Below the pieces are notes generated by a model. It did no database searches and had not been told where the DNA came from. It worked only from the letters and a program-made list of their open reading frames with translations. Of a DNA stretch of 64,000 nucleotides, positions 7,957-17,270 are shown one piece after another. A program made the translations under genes and the position numbers. Source of the stretch: Lachnospiraceae bacterium (GTDB taxonomy: Bacteria; Bacillota_A; Clostridia; Lachnospirales; Lachnospiraceae); contig JAETQR010000015.1 in NCBI GenBank assembly GCA_021770615.1, positions 1 to 64,000 of the forward strand, in the 5' to 3' direction. How positions within the stretch are numbered: position 1 is the stretch's first letter; each line of letters opens with the position of its first letter.

Positions 7957-9393
7957 TTATTTTTCCACATCTTTCCGCTTATAAAACACCACTGCCACCG
8001 CATACAGCACAGTTAACACGCCTCCGGTCACATAACTTGCCACCCACGGCAAATGAAACCCGATGGCTGCATTTAAAATAAAACTACTTATGACAAACAT
8101 ATAAAACATACCGGGGACAAGTGCCATCCCATACGGCAGCTTATGCTTCATCATATATATCGCAATCATGGCAAAGGCAAATACTGCGATCGTCTGGTTC
8201 GCCCATGCAAAATACCGCCACAGCACATTAAAACCGCCCGCATTTATTTTAGCAAATATGAGAAGTACTGCAACCAGCGCAAAAATAGCCAATGACAATG
8301 CGAGACGGTTCTTCTTTTTGGACTGGTCGATGTGCAGCGCATCTGCTGTCATAAGCCGCAACGATCTTAATGCCGTATCCCCCGATGTGATCGGAAGCAC
8401 GATCACACCGACGATCGCAATGATCCCTCCGACAGAACCCAGCAGATTTTTGGCCACGATCCCGACCACCTCGGTAGCCGATGTATCTGCCGACGCAAAT
8501 CCCAGCTTCATGACCCCCATTGCCGCTGCCGCCCATATCATGGCGATAAATCCCTCCAGGATCATCATATTGTAAAAGGTCATCCTTCCCTCTTTTTCAT
8601 GTTCCATCGTGCGGGCGATCAGCGTCGACTGCGTAGAATGGAAACCGGATACGATCCCGCAGGCGACGGTTACAAAAAACACCGGGATAAAATGCAGTCC
8701 CTGCGGATGTACGCCTGATACTCCAATCTTCCATATTTCATCGAGCGGATACCCTTTCACAAATAATCCGATAAAGACGCCAACCGCAGATAATACGAGT
8801 ATCCCACCAAAGACCGGATATACTTTGCCGATTATCTTATCGATCGGAAAAAGTGTCGCGATGATATAATATACAAATATCATTCCGTACACGATCCACA
8901 AAACCGGATTGGTAACATGATTATCCGCCTTTAAGATCTGTGTGACAAACAAGTCACCCGGGGTATAGATAAAGACTGCTCCCACAAGCAGCATCAGCAG
9001 ACACACAAACAAATTATAAATAACATAAATGTGTTTGCCAAGATACTGCCGGATCAGCGAAGGCATCTGAGCCCCGTCATTCCGCACTGAGATCATGCCA
9101 CTCATATAATCATGAAATGCACCGCCGAGTACACAACCGACCGGTATCGTAAGAAAGGCGACCGGGCCAAATAAAATCCCCTGGATGGGACCTAAGATCG
9201 GGCCTGTCCCGGCTATGTTCAAAAGCTGGATCAAGCTGTTTTTCCATTTTTTCATCGGGACAAAATCCACACCGTCATTCATTCTCACCGCCGGGGTCTG
9301 TCTGTCATCCGGCTTAAACATCCTCTGGCAAAATCCGCCGTATAACGCCCCTCCTCCTATGAGCAGTATCAGACCAATCATAAATGTAACCAT
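7957..9393 (-). CDS. cstA: CstA-family carbon starvation protein (pyruvate/peptide transporter)
   Basis: 478 residues with about a dozen or more membrane segments and the CstA signatures. These include NIAGTGPILGPIQG (residues about 59-72), GCVLGGAFHDYMSGMIS and FHSTQSTLIARTME. CstA proteins import pyruvate and possibly peptides when preferred carbon is scarce. The protein is shorter than E. coli CstA (about 700 residues), as is usual for clostridial members. A GGAGG site lies close to the ATG. It is transcribed alone, divergently from the nuclease gene at 9480, with its own terminator. Confidence 0.92.
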   Translation of the reverse strand: MVTFMIGLILLIGGGALYGGFCQRMFKPDDRQTPAVRMNDGVDFVPMKKWKNSLIQLLNIAGTGPILGPIQGILFGPVAFLTIPVGCVLGGAFHDYMSGMISVRNDGAQMPSLIRQYLGKHIYVIYNLFVCLLMLLVGAVFIYTPGDLFVTQILKADNHVTNPVLWIVYGMIFVYYIIATLFPIDKIIGKVYPVFGGILVLSAVGVFIGLFVKGYPLDEIWKIGVSGVHPQGLHFIPVFFVTVACGIVSGFHSTQSTLIARTMEHEKEGRMTFYNMMILEGFIAMIWAAAAMGVMKLGFASADTSATEVVGIVAKNLLGSVGGIIAIVGVIVLPITSGDTALRSLRLMTADALHIDQSKKKNRLALSLAIFALVAVLLIFAKINAGGFNVLWRYFAWANQTIAVFAFAMIAIYMMKHKLPYGMALVPGMFYMFVISSFILNAAIGFHLPWVASYVTGGVLTVLYAVAVVFYKRKDVEK

Positions 9394-9420
9394 TTCTCAT
9401 TCCTCCATGTACAAAGTATA

Positions 9421-9449
9421 TTGAAATAAACACACGATTCGCTTATAAT
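9421..9449 (+). promoter_or_regulatory. Promoter of the RNase H-like nuclease gene
   Basis: -35 TTGAAA (9421-9426), a 17-base spacer and -10 TATAAT (9444-9449). Transcription should begin near 9456, 24 bases before the ATG at 9480. Confidence 0.75.
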
Positions 9450-9479
9450 GATAGTATATGGGACAAGTTACTCCCAATC

Positions 9480-10655
9480 ATGATTTTAACATATCAGGCA
9501 TTCAATCACAAGTTCCATATGAAGAAAGGGTTAGAATACATGCAGATAACAGACCGGGCATTCGACTTACCATTACATTCCATCTCCACCCTGCATACAT
9601 GGCTGGGAACAAAGACGGATACCTTTTGTTTTTTTGACATTGAGACGACCGGGCTGTCTGCGAAAATTTCCTCTCTCTACCTGATCGGTGTTCTCTGGTA
9701 TGATCTGACAGATAAACGGATCCATACCAGACAATGGTTTGCCGACGATTATATCAGCGAAAAAGAAATTCTGTGCGCCTTCACTGAATTTATCCGGCAA
9801 TTTACAACCCTCGTGCATTACAATGGCTCTGGTTTTGATATCCCCTACATCGAAAAAAAATGCGGGGAGCTGGATCTCCCCAGCCCTTTCCATAACATAA
9901 AAAGTCTGGATATTTACCGGGAAATCCGGTCTATGAAACCCCTTTTCAAAATTCCCGACCTGAAACTCTTTACTGTAGAAAAACTTGCAGGCTTTATGCG
10001 CAAAGACATCCTGTCCGGAAAAGAATGCATCGACATCTACTCCCATTTTATGCAGAAAAAGTACTTCCGCGATCCTACTGTAGACGCAGAAAAACAGAAA
10101 CTCCTTCTTCATAATATCGAGGATATCATCGGCACATACTACTGTGCAAGCCTTTTAAGTTACAAATGCAGTATGACTTATAAGAACCATTTCCATGCCC
10201 CGGACGATCAGACCCTTCTGCACATCGATTTCCTGTCCTCCGAAACTTTTCCGGCTTTTGCACAATGGAAATCCAATTGTTATACACTTCAATTTGAGCA
10301 TGATACCGTGGCATTAGATATTTCTATGTACGATGGTGAACTCCGGCACTTTTTTAAAGATTATAAGAATTACTTTTACCTTCCGTCAGAAGACACTGCG
10401 ATCCATAAAAGTGTGGGCGCATACGTCGAAAAAGAATTCCGCCGGCAGGCGAAGGCTTCTGAATGCTATGTAAAAAAAGAAGGGATTTTCCTGCCTTTGC
10501 CATCCGGCATGGAACCACAGGATACTCCCCTCTTTCGTCCGGACTACCGCTCCAGACAAAACTATGTTCTCTGGGATGAAAAAGTAAAACAGGACTCCTC
10601 CCTTTTGGAAGGAATCCTGCATCAAATCATAAATACACTTTCGCAGATAAAATAA
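9480..10655 (+). CDS. Ribonuclease H-like domain protein (YprB family)
   Basis: 391 residues. The N-terminal 200 residues form a DEDD-type 3'-5' exonuclease/RNase H-like fold: motif I FFDIETTGL (residues 51-59), motif II around LVHYNGSGFDIPYIEKK, and later conserved Asp residues near DIIGTYY. The C-terminal half is less conserved. Related Firmicute proteins are annotated as ribonuclease H-like or YprB and their substrate is unknown. The true start is uncertain: ATG 9480 has no clear ribosome site, while Met21 (9540) is preceded by AAAGGG. It is a single gene with its own promoter, convergent with the KilA-N gene. Confidence 0.85.
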   Translation: MILTYQAFNHKFHMKKGLEYMQITDRAFDLPLHSISTLHTWLGTKTDTFCFFDIETTGLSAKISSLYLIGVLWYDLTDKRIHTRQWFADDYISEKEILCAFTEFIRQFTTLVHYNGSGFDIPYIEKKCGELDLPSPFHNIKSLDIYREIRSMKPLFKIPDLKLFTVEKLAGFMRKDILSGKECIDIYSHFMQKKYFRDPTVDAEKQKLLLHNIEDIIGTYYCASLLSYKCSMTYKNHFHAPDDQTLLHIDFLSSETFPAFAQWKSNCYTLQFEHDTVALDISMYDGELRHFFKDYKNYFYLPSEDTAIHKSVGAYVEKEFRRQAKASECYVKKEGIFLPLPSGMEPQDTPLFRPDYRSRQNYVLWDEKVKQDSSLLEGILHQIINTLSQIK

Positions 10656-10669
10656 CTTTACAACATTTT

Positions 10670-11506
10670 TCAATCAATTAATTTTATCTGTTCTGCCATA
10701 TTAAGAATACCCAACTGGTACTCTGCAATTTCTTTCAATATATGAAACCTCTCTGTCTTACTTCTTCCTTCACGAATCATTTGTGCATTATGTGTTTCCA
10801 GATTCGACAAAACAGTCAATTCGTTAATTGAGGCAAAATCTCTCACATTATTCTCCTTTGCCAACTCAGGATTCTCATTCCGCCATGCCCTGGCAGTAAA
10901 TCCAAACAGTGCTACATTTAAAATATCCGCTTCCTCCGCATATGCCAACCACTCAAGATTTTCCTTATAATTCCCTGATGGAATCAAATAATTTTTAACT
11001 GCATTTGTTTGAATCAAATAATTACTTTTGGACAAAAATCTTTTTGCATCCCACTCAATTTTCCTTGCATCATTCTCTGCTTCTTTCAATCTTTGGAATT
11101 CTTTAATTAAATATAATTTGAAAACCGGACTGATTGCTGAAGCAAATTCAAATGCAATATCCTTATGTGCATATGTTCCACCATATTTCCCACGTTTCAC
11201 AAATAGTCCTATCGCTTGTGTCCTTTCAATCCATTCTGAAACACTTAAAACAAATGTATGCAATCCTGCCTCACTTTTAAAGTGGTCGAATTCGACCACT
11301 TTAAAATCAGGATTATATATTTGCTCCCATGTGCCCAGAAATTCTAATGTCGATCTGTTTCTTATCCAATTCTTTACAACATCTGCACTTCTTGACCCAC
11401 CAACTTTAGCTTTTGCAACATCAGATAAACAGATATAATCATCAAAATTTTCCTCTGAAACGGTAATACTAATATTCTGCACAACAATTATTTTATTTTT
11501 TGCCAT
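10670..11506 (-). CDS. KilA-N domain protein
   Basis: 278 residues. Residues about 20-135 are a KilA-N DNA-binding domain: ISITVSEENFDDYICLSDVA, VVKNWIRNRSTLEFLGTWE, FVKRGKYGGTYAHKDIAFEF, then SPVFKLYLIKEFQRLKEAE. The C-terminal half is helical and conserved among chromosomal KilA-N proteins (ARAWRNENPELAKENNVRDF). KilA-N occurs in phage antirepressors and many stand-alone bacterial genes of unknown role. A strict 32-bp palindrome lies inside the coding region (11275-11306). The gene ends 14 bases from the end of the convergent nuclease gene and has a candidate promoter at 11556-11585. Confidence 0.88.
   Translation of the reverse strand: MAKNKIIVVQNISITVSEENFDDYICLSDVAKAKVGGSRSADVVKNWIRNRSTLEFLGTWEQIYNPDFKVVEFDHFKSEAGLHTFVLSVSEWIERTQAIGLFVKRGKYGGTYAHKDIAFEFASAISPVFKLYLIKEFQRLKEAENDARKIEWDAKRFLSKSNYLIQTNAVKNYLIPSGNYKENLEWLAYAEEADILNVALFGFTARAWRNENPELAKENNVRDFASINELTVLSNLETHNAQMIREGRSKTERFHILKEIAEYQLGILNMAEQIKLID
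11275..11306. repeat. Perfect 32-bp palindrome inside the KilA-N gene
   Basis: The half-site TTTTAAAGTGGTCGAA is followed directly by its exact reverse complement, with no spacer or mismatch. It encodes FKVVEFDHFK of the KilA-N protein. A perfect 32-bp palindrome is unlikely by chance in coding DNA and may be a binding site. Confidence 0.8.
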
Positions 11507-11569
11507 CCTTTTCCTCCTGTATACTGCCAGCCAGACTTTCTTCTCTACTACTAAAAGTATATCATTGAA

Positions 11570-11588
11570 TTTTTGCGACCTGCAAAAA
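11570..11588. promoter_or_regulatory. Dyad at the KilA-N promoter
   Basis: TTTTTGC-GACCT-GCAAAAA is a perfect 7-bp dyad. It overlaps a possible minus-strand -35 (TTGCAG), with a -10 TATACT 18 bases further on, upstream of the KilA-N start. The rest of the interval 11507-11747 shows no other recognisable element. Confidence 0.4.
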
Positions 11589-11747
11589 TGAAATTTAGAA
11601 CCATCTGAAAATTAGATATCCTGTGATGACGAGTATAGCATGAAATTTATAAATTAGCAACAATCGTTTTTCGTTTTTTTGAATCGGATTCGGGATACAG
11701 ATAGCCCCACAACGCTAATTTGAATCCTATTTCTCCAATCAAAGAAA

Positions 11748-11777
11748 AAGGGCGGTTAAAAACCGCACCTTTCATCT
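11748..11777 (-). terminator. Terminator after purE
   Basis: On the minus strand AAAGGTGCGGTT pairs with AACCGCCCTTT and is followed by TTTCTTTG, about 20 bases beyond the purE stop. Confidence 0.85.
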
Positions 11778-11795
11778 AAAAAATCTTCTTCCGCC

Positions 11796-12314
11796 TCACA
11801 TCTGCCTGATATACTCCTCATATCCCAGCTGATCCAGCTTCTCCGCTTTGGCAGTCACGCCATCTTTCATCTCCACCTTATACTCTTTCAGTTTTTTACG
11901 CAGTTCCTTGTCGTAGACAGATAATATCTTTGCCGCAAGGATCCCCGCATTGGCGGCGCCGTCGATCGCTACCGTAGCAACCGGGATTCCCGATGGCATC
12001 TGTACGATAGAGTACAGGCTGTCCACTCCGCCGACCGATTTCGTATGAATCGGGATCCCGATGACCGGAAGATCAAATAATGCTGCGCACATTCCCGGAA
12101 GATGAGCTGCTCCGCCTGCTCCGGCGATGATCACCTCGATCCCTCTCTCTTCTGCTTTCGTCGCATAGTCCACAAATACATCCGGCATGCGGTGGGCTGA
12201 TATGATCGTCATCTCATATTCGATCCCAAACTTCTCTAACATCTGCGCTGCCTTCTGCATAACCGGCAGATCCGAATCGCTGCCCATCAAAATACCTACC
12301 TTACTCATAAACAC
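11796..12314 (-). CDS. purE: 5-(carboxyamino)imidazole ribonucleotide mutase
   Basis: 172 residues, full length for class I PurE, which converts N5-CAIR to CAIR in purine synthesis. The SDSDLPVMQKA motif (residues about 9-19), SAHRMPDVFVDYA with the catalytic His, and AGAGGAAHLPGM are all present. It follows the M29-type aminopeptidase gene by 14 bases and ends with a terminator, so the two probably share a transcript although their functions are unrelated. Other pur genes are not in the window. Confidence 0.96.
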   Translation of the reverse strand: MFMSKVGILMGSDSDLPVMQKAAQMLEKFGIEYEMTIISAHRMPDVFVDYATKAEERGIEVIIAGAGGAAHLPGMCAALFDLPVIGIPIHTKSVGGVDSLYSIVQMPSGIPVATVAIDGAANAGILAAKILSVYDKELRKKLKEYKVEMKDGVTAKAEKLDQLGYEEYIRQM

Positions 12315-12328
12315 TCATCCTCTCTTTC

Positions 12329-14338
12329 TCATTCCATCTCATTCAGTATTTCCGTGCCCGCAAGCACAAATCTGCCTTCACGGATGATCACAATCTCCTG
12401 TCCATCCCGTGTATTCACCACGATATCACCGAGTTCATCATAAGGGATCGTGATATCTGTATGGCAGTTAAAATATGCCTTCTCAATCTCAGTTTTGCGA
12501 AGGATCGAACACTCATTATCCTTTGCGACGATCTCTTTTCCATCCGGATTATAAAGACGGATATCCTCACTCATCGAATAACACGTATCACCCACTGCAA
12601 AATGGGGGCCTGTCTTTTCTGCGATCAGGATCGGAAGCTTTGCCTCGATCCCGTATTTGCGCCCCATCCGGTATGCCATCGTATTTGTCCCGATCGCAAA
12701 CTCACCCATTGGGAGTGTTTCCCTGTTGTGGAGTACATTTTCCCGGATATATTTTTTATTTTCTTCTGCATTCTCATAATTCGTACAGCTATAGTCAGCA
12801 ATCATTCCATCTTCAAATGTCATACGAAGATTTTCATAACGGAGCTGGTTCAGATATACCTCACCGACATGGAGAACGCCATTCGTCCCTTTTAACACAG
12901 GCGATGTAAATACCTCGCCTACCGGAATATTCACATCCGCCAGACAGTTTTCAAAGTTTGTCTCCTTTTCCGGATCTCCGAGTGTGTGAAGTTTCACAGT
13001 AAGATCCGTCTGATTGTTTTCCCGCCCTGTTATGTGGACGGTATCTCCCTGATCCAGCGCATCGATGATCGACTGGTGGATCTTTTTGTATTGTTCCATA
13101 TCAAGTGTATTGATCTTGACAGTCTCGTCAAATATTTTCTCAAAATCCCCGCCGATCTCCGGCACAGGGAAAGCAATGATCGTAAAACTGCGCTCCTCTT
13201 CCGGAATATAGCGATTTTGTATGAGCATATAATCTCTCTGGTAATCCACCGATAACTTCTGCTGCTCGGGCGTATAAGAAGGGCTCTCGCTCCGGTTCTC
13301 CGGAACAAACAGCTTCTCCCCAAAGACTCCCATCACGGCAGGTCCCGCCATACCACGGGCAGCATCCTTATATTTCTCAAAACTTTTCTCTACATGGGAA
13401 AGCTTTTCCTTTACGACCGCCTGGTTCAGATAAAGGGCATCATCAAACCGGTGATCATAAAGATACTGCCGGTTCGCCGGAGAGGTACTGACACCTACCG
13501 ACCTCGTATTGGAATTCATATAGATGACCGGGCTAAGTCCCATTTCCCTAAACTGCCTGACAGCCTCCCTGACGACTGCTTCAAATCCGATATGATAATG
13601 GATGTTCACTGTCTTCTTTTTTGACAGATCGATACCGGCAGCCACAAATCCCTGTCGATACCCCTCTGTATATGTCCTGGCAATAAGCTCGATCTTTTCG
13701 CCGGGAAGTGAGGAAATATATGCCGCTGTCCGGATCTCATTCTCCGTAATATTCTCCCCATAATAATACAGATACCTCTCATCGTCGAGGTCACTGTCCA
13801 TCACGATCTTTACAAAACGGTCAAGCGATGGATCCACGATCCTCCGGATGCCCTTCTCCGTGTAATACTCATCATAATCGTGCACATAATAATATAATGT
13901 CTCTTTCAGCCACCGTGATTTATCTTCCTCCGTCCTGAGAATCGTATATATCTGTAAAAAAAGCTCCATCAAATACAAAAGTGATTCTCTGTCCCCTTCA
14001 TAGGCGTCCTGGATCCCGCCACGGAAACGGCTGTGAAAATAAGCAAGAGCCTCTCCCTCTTCTTTTCCAAATTCCTGAATGGAAAAACGGGGATTGGCAA
14101 ATGAAGTTTCATAATGGGCGTCCCGGATATCATCATACAAAAAATCGACCCACTCTTTCAGTTCCTCCGTGGATACACGTTCCAGACCATCTGTCAGAAC
14201 CGTTTCAAGTACCATGTCAAGTCTGGTAAAAAGTTCTGCCGTCTTCAGGCAGTAAATCCTGTATTCCCCCGGAATGTCATTTTCAGAAAGGATTCCTTTT
14301 ATCCTCTCGATCGCAAGTTCATATCGTTCCTCTATCAT
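12329..14338 (-). CDS. Large M29-type aminopeptidase
   Basis: 669 residues, longer than typical M29 (AmpS/thermophilic aminopeptidase, about 410). The C-terminal third carries the metal-site motifs of the family: VNIPVGEVFTSPVLKGTNG, MGEFAIGTNTMAYRMG, AEKTGPHFAVGDT and NCHTDITIPYD. The N-terminal 250 residues are helical with an unassigned role. Members remove N-terminal residues from peptides in the cytoplasm. The enlarged N-terminus is shared by annotated aminopeptidases of Lachnospiraceae as far as I recall. It leads a two-gene unit with purE. Confidence 0.8.
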   Translation of the reverse strand: MIEERYELAIERIKGILSENDIPGEYRIYCLKTAELFTRLDMVLETVLTDGLERVSTEELKEWVDFLYDDIRDAHYETSFANPRFSIQEFGKEEGEALAYFHSRFRGGIQDAYEGDRESLLYLMELFLQIYTILRTEEDKSRWLKETLYYYVHDYDEYYTEKGIRRIVDPSLDRFVKIVMDSDLDDERYLYYYGENITENEIRTAAYISSLPGEKIELIARTYTEGYRQGFVAAGIDLSKKKTVNIHYHIGFEAVVREAVRQFREMGLSPVIYMNSNTRSVGVSTSPANRQYLYDHRFDDALYLNQAVVKEKLSHVEKSFEKYKDAARGMAGPAVMGVFGEKLFVPENRSESPSYTPEQQKLSVDYQRDYMLIQNRYIPEEERSFTIIAFPVPEIGGDFEKIFDETVKINTLDMEQYKKIHQSIIDALDQGDTVHITGRENNQTDLTVKLHTLGDPEKETNFENCLADVNIPVGEVFTSPVLKGTNGVLHVGEVYLNQLRYENLRMTFEDGMIADYSCTNYENAEENKKYIRENVLHNRETLPMGEFAIGTNTMAYRMGRKYGIEAKLPILIAEKTGPHFAVGDTCYSMSEDIRLYNPDGKEIVAKDNECSILRKTEIEKAYFNCHTDITIPYDELGDIVVNTRDGQEIVIIREGRFVLAGTEILNEME

Positions 14339-14442
14339 ATATTTTCTCCCATTTATTTTTCCATAAAACTAACTACTTTTTATCATTAAAAATAATTTCA
14401 GCATTACGGGGGTACTTCCTGCACCGGATACTAAAATCAAAA

Positions 14443-14825
14443 AATGAGTAGCACGGTAAGCCGAGTTCTGTCATTGGATGATCATCTATCTGGACCTGCT
14501 GTCGCCAACAGGCTCTAGCGACCTACCCGAAAGCACGACGGGCCGCCGTATCGCTCTCTGTTCGGTCTTGCTTCGGATGGGGTTTACATATGCCCCTTCT
14601 GTTACCAGAAGGGCGGTGAGCTCTTACCCCGCCATTCCACCCTTACCTGTCTGCCGCTTTTAGCGGCATGCCACTTACAGCGTCAGACAGGCGGTATATT
14701 TCTGTTGCACTAGCCTGGGAGTCACCTCCACCGGACGTTATCCGGCATCCTGCCCTGCGAAGCTCGGACTTTCCTCACCTGAGGCCTTTCGGCACGGACA
14801 GGTGCGATCATCTGTGCTACTCAAT
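14443..14825 (-). ncRNA. rnpB: RNase P RNA, bacterial type A
   Basis: The minus strand reads GAGTAGCAC near 14822-14814, then GAGGAAAGTCCGAGCTTCGC and, near the 3' end, the conserved ACAGAACTCGGCTTA (about 14474-14460). The 5' GAGTAGCAC pairs with GTGCTACTC at 14455-14447, forming helix P1 and fixing the ends to within a few bases. This is the catalytic RNA that matures tRNA 5' ends. It lies between the aminopeptidase and the nucleoside kinase genes, all on the minus strand. Confidence 0.95.
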
Positions 14826-14854
14826 CATGTTCTACTATACAATACCCTGCAAAA

Positions 14855-16531
14855 TTAATCAAGCAAAATACCGCCGCCGATAAATTCTCTCAAGATCGAA
14901 TTGAGCGGAACCTCCTCCGGATTGATCCCAAGGAAATAATCCAGAAATTTCAAAAGCCTCTGCGCTTCCGCATACTCCTCACTTCCTCTTGGCACATGGA
15001 ACAAAAGCGGTTCCGCATACTGCTTTAGTGCCGCAAACTCATAGACAAGAGAAGAATTAAACATCGCATCAGCCTTTTCCTGGAATGGAAAGATATTTTC
15101 ATTTTCACCGGCTCTTACAGATCTCCACATAGAGATGGTCTTCTGGGCGCTGTGCCCCCTTGTCCTGGCATCCCTTACGATCCGGCGGAGAAGCCTGCCA
15201 TCCGTACTCGGAATCCGGTTGTGTTCATCGATATTCAGTGAGGTAAGTGCACTGATATAGATCTTAAATTTATTTTCCGGTGCGATGCTTTCTGTCAGCA
15301 GATCATTCAACCCGTGAATCCCCTCTATGACAAGCAGCTCACCCTCCCCTAATTTCATAAGCGGCTTATTGTACTCACGCATGCCCGTGATGAAATTATA
15401 GGTCGGAAGCTGAACCTCTTTCCCATCGAGAAGTTGTTCCAGATCCTCATTAAACTGCTTTGTATCAATAGCCCCGATACACTCATAATTATATTTTCCA
15501 TCCTTATCCTTTGGTGTATCGACACGATTCACAAAGTAATCGTCCATAGCGACCGGATGCGGTTTTAATCCAAGCGTCTTTAACTGAGCCGACAGACGGT
15601 ATGAAAAAGTCGTCTTTCCGGAAGAGGACGGGCCGGCGATCGTCACCAGCTTGGTCTGGCCGGAAGCTGCGATCTGCTCAGCGATATCACCGATCCTCTT
15701 TTCATGCAGCGCCTCCTGTACAAGGATCAGCTCACGCATCCCGCCATCTACGATGATGTCATTCAACCGTCCTACATTTTCTACGCCAAGCCTGCTGCCC
15801 CACTCTGACGTCTTTCTCAGCGTCTGGTGCAACTTCATGCTTGGATGGAATTCCGGCAATTCATGCGGCTTAGATACGGTCGGCACGATAAATACGAATC
15901 CGCCATCAAATTTTTCCAGGCGGAAAAGCTTTAATACCCCTGTGCTGTATGGCATCGGTCCATAGAAATAATCCATTACTTTTCCGAGCTTATAGACATT
16001 TACACGCGAACTCCTCCGGTACTTGATGAGACCACTCTTATCATACATTTTCCGTTCTTCAAAGATCCGCATGGCCTTATCCGTACTCATTGACTTCTTT
16101 TCAAAGACCACGTCATCATTTACATATTTGTGCATCCTCTCTTCTACCCGCTTTAAAAGCTCTTCCGTAACCGGCTCCCCATCATTTAAGGTACAATAGA
16201 GCCCGGTATCAAGACTGTTTTCCACCGTGATCTTTTCAAATTTGTCCTTTGGTACTTCTTTATAAAACGCCTTGAGCATAATCATTTTGATCCCTCTCAG
16301 ATAGGCATTTTTTCCCTCTTCATCCTCATAAGTACAAAACCGGATGTCACATTCCTCTGTCACCGTACTCGATAATCCCTTTACGATCCCATTCACCCTG
16401 GCCACGATGATATCCTGTTTTCCTGAATGGCACCCCGCTTGTTTCGAGAGTTCGTACAATGTGATCCCCTTCTCACACATTATGCTCTCACCATCTGTTA
16501 TCACTCTGATCTTCTCCATAAACCTGTTCAT
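14855..16531 (-). CDS. Nucleoside kinase (TGS plus uridine kinase-like)
   Basis: 558 residues. Residues 5-65 look like a TGS/ubiquitin-like domain (IRVITDGESIMCEKGITLYE), followed by a threonyl-tRNA synthetase-like second additional domain, then a uridine kinase/PRK-type P-loop at GPSSSGKTTFSYRLS (about residue 300) and a phosphate-acceptor region with DDYFVNR. The fusion is typical of Clostridia; it presumably phosphorylates a nucleoside, but the substrate is not visible. It overlaps the end of trmK by about 40 bases, so it belongs to the trmK-rpoD-dnaG-dgt group. Met5 (16519) is an alternative start. Confidence 0.88.
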   Translation of the reverse strand: MNRFMEKIRVITDGESIMCEKGITLYELSKQAGCHSGKQDIIVARVNGIVKGLSSTVTEECDIRFCTYEDEEGKNAYLRGIKMIMLKAFYKEVPKDKFEKITVENSLDTGLYCTLNDGEPVTEELLKRVEERMHKYVNDDVVFEKKSMSTDKAMRIFEERKMYDKSGLIKYRRSSRVNVYKLGKVMDYFYGPMPYSTGVLKLFRLEKFDGGFVFIVPTVSKPHELPEFHPSMKLHQTLRKTSEWGSRLGVENVGRLNDIIVDGGMRELILVQEALHEKRIGDIAEQIAASGQTKLVTIAGPSSSGKTTFSYRLSAQLKTLGLKPHPVAMDDYFVNRVDTPKDKDGKYNYECIGAIDTKQFNEDLEQLLDGKEVQLPTYNFITGMREYNKPLMKLGEGELLVIEGIHGLNDLLTESIAPENKFKIYISALTSLNIDEHNRIPSTDGRLLRRIVRDARTRGHSAQKTISMWRSVRAGENENIFPFQEKADAMFNSSLVYEFAALKQYAEPLLFHVPRGSEEYAEAQRLLKFLDYFLGINPEEVPLNSILREFIGGGILLD

Positions 16532-17270
16532 CCTTTCCCGCTCTTACTATTCGGACAGGAATCTCTCTTCCGTCCCTGAAATGCCGAAGACATTGTTCGA
16601 TATCCTCTAACATATTCTTAAGTTCTGTCCTTCTTTCCACGTTCTTCGACGACAACTCAAGTTTTTTCATGATCGACAGGCACGTGTCTCTCTCCTTCTG
16701 GAGATATTCCCACAAAACCGGATCACGATGCTGTATTAAATATGTACCATATCTGTACTCCCAATCATGCCTGAATGTCTCATCTCCTGAATATCCGCTT
16801 CGTTTTGCACAGATTGCAAAATAATATTTGCCATCTTCTACGCACGCCTTTTCTTTGGTGATCTGAAAACCATGGCAGAAAAGAAAGCGTCTTACCTCTC
16901 CGATCTCTGACTGCGGCTGCAACACGAGGGTATCGGCCTTTTCAAGCACCCCGTTTCCAGCCTCAAGAATACGGATCATCAGAGGACCGCCCATACCGGC
17001 TAACATCAGTGTATCGGCCTCACCGGGAGAAAGCTTCTCTGTCCCATCACTCAAACGACACTCGATCTGTTTTTCCAGACCTGCCTCTCTGATATGCTCT
17101 TTTGCCCGTTCGATCGGACCCCGGTTGACATCCAGTGCGATCACCTTTTCCGATATTCCGTGCCTGACAAGCCAGATCGAAGCATAGCCATGATCACATC
17201 CGATATCTGCCACCCTCGCCCCCTGGGGCACAAGAGATACGTTCATTTCCAAACGTTTCGATAAATTCAT
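16488..17270 (-). CDS. trmK: tRNA (adenine(22)-N1)-methyltransferase
   Basis: About 260 residues. The SAM-binding motif I VADIGCDHGYASIWLV is followed by VIALDVNRGPIERAKEHI and the TrmK-specific MLAGMGGPLMIRIL. The ATG at 17270 overlaps the rpoD stop (TGATG), indicating translational coupling; a TTG one codon earlier is less likely. TrmK sits directly after rpoD in many Firmicutes. The last 40 bases overlap the nucleoside kinase gene. Confidence 0.94.
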   Translation of the reverse strand: MNLSKRLEMNVSLVPQGARVADIGCDHGYASIWLVRHGISEKVIALDVNRGPIERAKEHIREAGLEKQIECRLSDGTEKLSPGEADTLMLAGMGGPLMIRILEAGNGVLEKADTLVLQPQSEIGEVRRFLFCHGFQITKEKACVEDGKYYFAICAKRSGYSGDETFRHDWEYRYGTYLIQHRDPVLWEYLQKERDTCLSIMKKLELSSKNVERRTELKNMLEDIEQCLRHFRDGREIPVRIVRAGKDEQVYGEDQSDNRW

